A stretch of 64,000 bases of DNA from an uncultured Clostridia bacterium (lineage in GTDB: Bacteria; Bacillota; Clostridia; Oscillospirales; Ruminococcaceae), in NCBI GenBank assembly GCA_947631115.1, contig CANRKB010000009.1, positions 1 to 64,000 of the forward strand, in the 5' to 3' direction. Both the position numbers and the translations under genes were made by a program. This document shows, in pieces, positions 60,355 through 64,000 of the stretch (position 1 is the stretch's first letter; each line of letters opens with the position of its first letter). The notes under the pieces are model-generated. The model saw nothing but the letters and a program-made list of their open reading frames with translations. It was not told the origin of the DNA and searched no databases.

Positions 60355-61338
60355 TTGGAACATATAAAAATAGGAAACGTTGAAATAGAAAAGACGGCGG
60401 CTCTTGCGCCGATGGCGAGCGTCGCGGACAGAGCTTACAGACTTATGGCGAAAGAATTCGGCGCGGCATACTGCGTGGGAGAAATGGCGAGCTGTAAGGG
60501 GCTTTGCTTTTCAGACAGAAAGACCGCGGAGCTGCTTTGTATAACTGACGCAGAGCGTCCCGCGGCAATACAACTTTTCGGCGCTGAACCGGAATTTATG
60601 GAAAAAGCGGTGAAAATTGCCGAAAAATATTCGCCCGATATTATCGACATAAACGCGGGTTGTCCTATGCCGAAGATAGTAAACGGCGGAGCGGGAGCGG
60701 CGCTTATGAAAACTCCCGAGCTTTTCGGAAAAATAGTTTGCGCGGCGGTTATGGCGACAAATATTCCCGTTACGGTTAAATTCCGCAGCGGCTGGGACGA
60801 AAACTCGATAAACGCCGTTGAGATAGCGAAAATTGCCGAAGAAAACGGCGCGGCGGCAGTGACTGTCCACCCGCGCACAAAAACTCAGCTCTACGCGGGG
60901 CGCTCAGACTGGAGCGTTATAAAAGCCGTAAAAGACGCGGTCAAAATTCCCGTTATTGGAAGCGGAGACGTGCAGAGCGCGGAGGACTGCGTGAAAATGT
61001 ACGAACAGACGGGCTGCGACCTTGTGATGATAGGCAGGGGGAGCTATGGAAAGCCGTGGCTTTTCGGGCAGATACGCGACTGTTTCGAGGGAAAGCCGAT
61101 AAGAAGCGAGCCGTCTTTAAATGAAAAAATAAGCATAATGCGCCGACACATAACGCTTCTCGCAGAAGATAAGGGCGAAGCCGTCGGGATAAAAGAAGCG
61201 CGGCGGCAGGCGGCGTGGTATATAAAAGGAATAAACGGCGCGGCAAAGCTGCGCGACGAATTTTCAAGAATGAACACGTTCGAGGACTTCGAGCGGCTTT
61301 TGGAAAAAATTTCGGAGGTAGACAAAAATGGAGCTTGA
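60355..61338 (+). CDS. dus: tRNA-dihydrouridine synthase
   Basis: 327 residues with TTG start in front of EHIKIGNVEI; this is where the family begins. FMN-binding barrel with ALAPMASVADR at the N-terminus, INAGCPMPKIV with the catalytic Cys near residue 101, and IGRGSYGKPWLF later. It reduces uridine to dihydrouridine in tRNA. The last codons overlap the start of the DUF815 gene by 11 bp. Confidence 0.94.
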   Translation: MEHIKIGNVEIEKTAALAPMASVADRAYRLMAKEFGAAYCVGEMASCKGLCFSDRKTAELLCITDAERPAAIQLFGAEPEFMEKAVKIAEKYSPDIIDINAGCPMPKIVNGGAGAALMKTPELFGKIVCAAVMATNIPVTVKFRSGWDENSINAVEIAKIAEENGAAAVTVHPRTKTQLYAGRSDWSVIKAVKDAVKIPVIGSGDVQSAEDCVKMYEQTGCDLVMIGRGSYGKPWLFGQIRDCFEGKPIRSEPSLNEKISIMRRHITLLAEDKGEAVGIKEARRQAAWYIKGINGAAKLRDEFSRMNTFEDFERLLEKISEVDKNGA

Positions 61339-62467
61339 AAGGCTTAAAACGCTTTGCGCGTTCGACATAAAGGACGATCCTCTCGTTAAAGCGCTGAGCG
61401 AAGAGAACGATTATGCGAGAGCGCTTAATATTCTCCTTACAAAAAACAAAACGCTGGCGGAATACTTTTGCGAGGCGCTGAAATATTCGGGTTCGGCGCT
61501 TGTGGACGAGTGCGCTAAAAATCCCAACGAACAAAGGATAAGCGCTATCGAATACGACCTTAAAGTCATAGGCGGTATTGTCGCAATGGGCGCAGAGGGA
61601 ATAAAGCGGGAAATCGCCGAAAAGACGGGAAACGAACTCATAAAGGAAATGCCCGTTTTTGAGAGCGGAGATTTTCAATATAACGCGGAATATTTCCTCG
61701 ATTTTGTCCGCAAAAACGGCAGCGGCATCTTCGCTAAATACCGCGCGTTTACATACAACGGAAAGCTAAAGCCCATAGAAAAACCCGACCCCATTTCTTT
61801 AAGGGATCTTAAAAACTATGAAATACAGAGAAAGCAGGTCATAGAAAACACGCTCTGCTTTTTAAAGGGTCAGCCCGCGCAGAACGTTCTGCTTTACGGC
61901 GACAGAGGCGCGGGAAAATCCTCTACGGTAAAGGCTGTATTCAACGAGTATAAAGAACTGAGAATGGTGGAGACAGCGAAAGAGGACATAAAGTATCTTC
62001 CCGAGCTGTTCGGTATTCTCGGGAAAGCGGGGCTTAAATTTATAGTGATGATAGACGACCTGTCGTTTGCGGAAGTAGACGACAGATTTGCGGTGTTGAA
62101 GGCGGCTCTTGACGGCTCGCTTTCCGCAAAGCCCGAAAATATCCTCATCTACGCCACCACAAACCGCAGAAAGATAATCCGCGAAACGGTAGCGGAACGT
62201 GAAATATCGACGGCTGACGCTATAGACGAAAGCATGTCGCTTTCGGACAGGTTCGGTCTGTTCATTACGTTTTCAAAGCCCGACAAGCAGCTTTACTTAA
62301 ACATCGTACATCAGCTTTGCGAGGACAAGGGCATAAAAGCCGACGAAGCAAAACTCGACAAGTCTGCGGAGACTTTCGCTCTGCGCCATAGCGGACGTTC
62401 CCCGAGAACCGCAAAGCAGTTTGTGGAATGGGTTTCGGGCAGGATAGAGCTTGGTCTTGATTATTAA
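61328..62467 (+). CDS. DUF815-type AAA ATPase
   Basis: 379 residues. An N-terminal helical domain (1-165) is followed by an ATPase with Walker A GDRGAGKSSTVKAV (about 194-207) and Walker B KFIVMIDDLSF, and an arginine-finger-like RFGLFITF. The family (PF05673) is widespread in bacteria but has no agreed function. It overlaps dus by 11 bp, so translation is probably coupled, and precedes the binding lipoprotein. Confidence 0.88.
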   Translation: MELERLKTLCAFDIKDDPLVKALSEENDYARALNILLTKNKTLAEYFCEALKYSGSALVDECAKNPNEQRISAIEYDLKVIGGIVAMGAEGIKREIAEKTGNELIKEMPVFESGDFQYNAEYFLDFVRKNGSGIFAKYRAFTYNGKLKPIEKPDPISLRDLKNYEIQRKQVIENTLCFLKGQPAQNVLLYGDRGAGKSSTVKAVFNEYKELRMVETAKEDIKYLPELFGILGKAGLKFIVMIDDLSFAEVDDRFAVLKAALDGSLSAKPENILIYATTNRRKIIRETVAEREISTADAIDESMSLSDRFGLFITFSKPDKQLYLNIVHQLCEDKGIKADEAKLDKSAETFALRHSGRSPRTAKQFVEWVSGRIELGLDY

Positions 62468-62486
62468 AAAATAAACGGAGAATAAA

Positions 62487-63404
62487 ATGAAATTAAAAAG
62501 AATTGTTTGCATTGCGTTGTTGGGAGCGGCGGTTTTGAGCGGCTGCGACAACAAGGATAACGTACCTTCGGAGATAATCGTTTCGGGCGACAGCGAACTC
62601 GAAGAAGAAATAAAGCCTTTTCCCGCGGAATCATGCGGCGTTTTGCTGGAAAAAGCGGCTGAAAAAGTTGTTTCGCTCTCCCCCGCTACGACCGAGATCG
62701 TTTGCGAAATGGGATTTAAAGACAAGCTTTGCGCGGTGAGCAACTATTGCGACTATCCCGAATCTTTATCGCTGCCGAAAGTGGGAAGCACGGAAAATCC
62801 CGATATTGACGCAATAATCGCGCTGAAGCCCGACGTTGTGTTTACGCTTTCGCTTCTTTCGGAAAGAGACAAGTATATGTTAAATCACGCGGGCATTGAA
62901 GTGCTTACGCCGAAAAATCCCGAAAGCATTGAAGACTACTACACGATGTACAAAGAAATTGCCGCGGCGTTTTACGGGAGAACAATATCTGACCCGGAAA
63001 TGGGCGAATTTAAGAATGTCGCGGTGGCAGGCGACGCGCGAAAGAAGCTCGAAAGCGCGGCTGTAGAGATAGAGAGCTTTGTTTACATAACCGAGATGAT
63101 GACGCTTTCGGGAAACGATACGTTTGCGGGAGCGGTCTTGGGGCTTTGCGGAGAGAATTTGTGCAGGGACAGCGGCTATGTTTCTTTGGAAGGATACGGC
63201 GACGTTGTACCGAAATATATTATAGCCGACGACAAACTTACGGAGGCTAAACTTAAAAACGATGCGGCTGTTTCAAATATGATAAACGGCGGCGCAAAGA
63301 TAATCTACATCACTTCTTCTTATCTCGAACGTCCTTCGGCGCGTACAGCCGAAGTCTTTAAACAGATAAGCGAACAGCTTTCGCAGAATGAAGCGCAAAG
63401 CTGA
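62487..63404 (+). CDS. ABC transporter substrate-binding lipoprotein, BtuF/FecB-like
   Basis: 305 residues. Lipoprotein signal ends in LSGC (lipidated Cys 20). The periplasmic-binding fold of helical-backbone type follows, with VVSLSPATTEIVCEMGFKDK and DIDAIIALKPDVVFT in the first lobe. Such proteins bind cobalamin or iron chelates. No permease or ATPase gene lies beside it, and no cobalamin riboswitch was seen. Last gene of the dus operon. Confidence 0.85.
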   Translation: MKLKRIVCIALLGAAVLSGCDNKDNVPSEIIVSGDSELEEEIKPFPAESCGVLLEKAAEKVVSLSPATTEIVCEMGFKDKLCAVSNYCDYPESLSLPKVGSTENPDIDAIIALKPDVVFTLSLLSERDKYMLNHAGIEVLTPKNPESIEDYYTMYKEIAAAFYGRTISDPEMGEFKNVAVAGDARKKLESAAVEIESFVYITEMMTLSGNDTFAGAVLGLCGENLCRDSGYVSLEGYGDVVPKYIIADDKLTEAKLKNDAAVSNMINGGAKIIYITSSYLERPSARTAEVFKQISEQLSQNEAQS

Positions 63405-63419
63405 CAAAATGCGCGACCG

Positions 63420-63576
63420 CAGACTGTAGAGAAAGCCCCAGATACCGCATTGAACGCTTCGCGTACAACGCTGAAGCAGTGCTGCGGCTAGGCTTTGTGC
63501 CTGCCGCAGTAAGCCGCCGCATTATCCGCCTTCTGCGGATAACGCTACGACGTAGATGGGGCTTTATATACAGTCT
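63420..63576. mobile_element. Palindromic element copy C with 9-bp target duplication
   Basis: Left end AGACTGTAGAGAAAGCCCCA; right end, read on the other strand, AGACTGTATATAAAGCCCCA. It is flanked by exact copies of GCGCGACCG (63411-63419 and 63577-63585). Inside are the GCTGCGGCTAGGC / GCCTGCCGCAGT hairpin shared with copy A and a TCCGCCTTCTGCGGA hairpin. No gene. Confidence 0.8.
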
Positions 63577-63577
63577 G

Positions 63578-63612
63578 CGCGACCGTGTTTTTAAACGCGG
63601 TCGCTTTTTTGT
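63578..63612 (+). terminator. Terminator of the dus operon, displaced by element C
   Basis: GCGACCG (63579-63585) pairs with CGGTCGC (63598-63604), followed by TTTTTT. A second copy of the 5' arm remains upstream of element C (63413-63419). 63586-63751 otherwise holds only the spoIIGA promoter region. Confidence 0.8.
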
Positions 63613-63688
63613 CCGATAATTTTTAAACCCGCCGCGGCAAATTTAGGGCGGCTTTTATTATTTTCATGCGAAAAAAACTTTATGCGAC

Positions 63689-63729
63689 AGGCGAATTCGG
63701 CATGATCCGCGCGCAAAAGGCTGTATAAT
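63689..63729 (+). promoter_or_regulatory. Candidate Spo0A-controlled promoter of spoIIGA
   Basis: TATAAT at 63724-63729. A perfect Spo0A box in reverse (TTCGGCA, 63696-63702; complement TGCCGAA) and a one-mismatch box AGGCGAA (63689-63695) lie upstream. The distance from TTCGGC to TATAAT is 22 bp, as in the Bacillus spoIIG promoter where Spo0A works with sigma-A despite wide spacing. Confidence 0.5.
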
Positions 63730-63751
63730 AAGTACAAGCGAGGTGAAAGCC

Positions 63752-64000
63752 GTGGTAATTTACGTCGACGTTCTTGTCGCTTTAAACCTTTACATAAACT
63801 TTCTTTTGCTTTACGCGACGGCTTTGATATTAAAGCGCGGAATTACTCGGAAAAGGCTTGTCTTGGCGGCGCTGGCGGGGGCTTTCGGAGCGCTCGTTAT
63901 TCTGCTTCCGACGCTGAATGTTTTTGTTTCTCTCGTTTACAAAATACTCCTCGGGGCTGTAATTACGCTTATTGCCTTTGGGAAACAAAAACCCGCGGAT
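63752..64000 (+). CDS. spoIIGA: Sporulation sigma-E factor-processing peptidase SpoIIGA, 5' part
   Basis: 83 codons to the window edge, GTG start after GCGAGGTGAAAG. The protein begins MVIYVDVLVALNLYINFLLL with further hydrophobic segments (LAALAGAFGALVILLP, VYKILLGAVITLIAF), matching the membrane half of SpoIIGA. The C-terminal aspartic protease-like half lies outside the window. It cleaves pro-sigma-E in the mother cell; sigE is expected just downstream. Confidence 0.9.
   Translation, partial: MVIYVDVLVALNLYINFLLLYATALILKRGITRKRLVLAALAGAFGALVILLPTLNVFVSLVYKILLGAVITLIAFGKQKPAD

Noticed and set aside
63405..63751. Cobalamin riboswitch linked to the BtuF-like gene
   Set aside because: The gene is the last of the dus operon and neither its upstream gap (19 bp) nor the downstream region shows a B12-box.

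Overview
The window looks like a chromosomal segment of an anaerobic, endospore-forming Clostridia bacterium, most likely of the Ruminococcaceae/Oscillospiraceae type. The evidence is gene content: a complete spoIIIAA-AH operon, spoVM, the start of spoIIGA, a gerA-type germinant-receptor operon, an ANTAR protein beside a split archaeal-type glutamate synthase, a Cys T-box, gatCAB, and GGAGG-type ribosome binding sites with TTGACA-17-TATAAT promoters. No phage, conjugative element, rRNA, tRNA or CRISPR array was seen. The assignment to a family is an inference from gene style, not from a marker gene.

Layout. 1-3 kb: an unassigned three-gene cassette (helical protein, TerB-like protein, Gly/Ala-rich membrane protein). 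3-9.6 kb: a secreted M4 metallopeptidase with an internal sortase-type signal, a zinc-ribbon membrane protein, a GGDEF protein and an AlkZ-related protein. 9.8-12.6 kb: an NSS sodium symporter and an AI-2E family permease. 12.8-16.3 kb: a gerA/small ORF/gerB/gerC operon, followed by a hairpin-rich repeat. 16.6-19.9 kb (minus strand): Cys T-box leader, cysE, cysS and a lipoprotein cyclophilin. 19.9-22.7 kb: small proteins, then phosphodiesterase-birA-CYTH. 22.9-28.6 kb (minus): a six-gene ferredoxin/NAD-linked glutamate synthase operon ending with an ANTAR regulator. 29.3-32.5 kb: gatCAB. 32.5-36.6 kb (minus): a receptor-like Ser/Thr kinase with a serine-rich stalk and leucine-rich repeats, plus a partner protein.

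36.9-46.2 kb (minus) is the conserved block asp23-nusB-xseA-xseB-ispA-PAP2-dxs-tlyA-nadK-argR-recN, which joins isoprenoid precursor synthesis, DNA repair and arginine control. 46.3-47.1 kb holds a small membrane ORF, the 27-codon spoVM and an exact 264-bp tandem duplication that copied the end of spoVM. 47.1-51.7 kb (minus) is the spoIIIA operon. 52.3-56.2 kb holds a D-2-hydroxyacid dehydrogenase and tfoX-like/mutS2. 56.2-60.2 kb (minus) holds engB, lon and an acyltransferase-like membrane protein. 60.4-63.4 kb holds dus, a DUF815 ATPase and a metal/cobalamin-type binding lipoprotein. The window ends inside spoIIGA.

The least expected signals are in the intergenic DNA. There is a small palindromic element family with shared terminal inverted repeats (three copies; one has a 9-bp target duplication that splits a terminator arm). 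There is a duplicated hairpin whose two arms have changed together. There are mosaic GC-rich hairpin repeats with one repeat nested in another. Gene functions are assigned by reading motifs and family resemblance; no database search or folding program was run.
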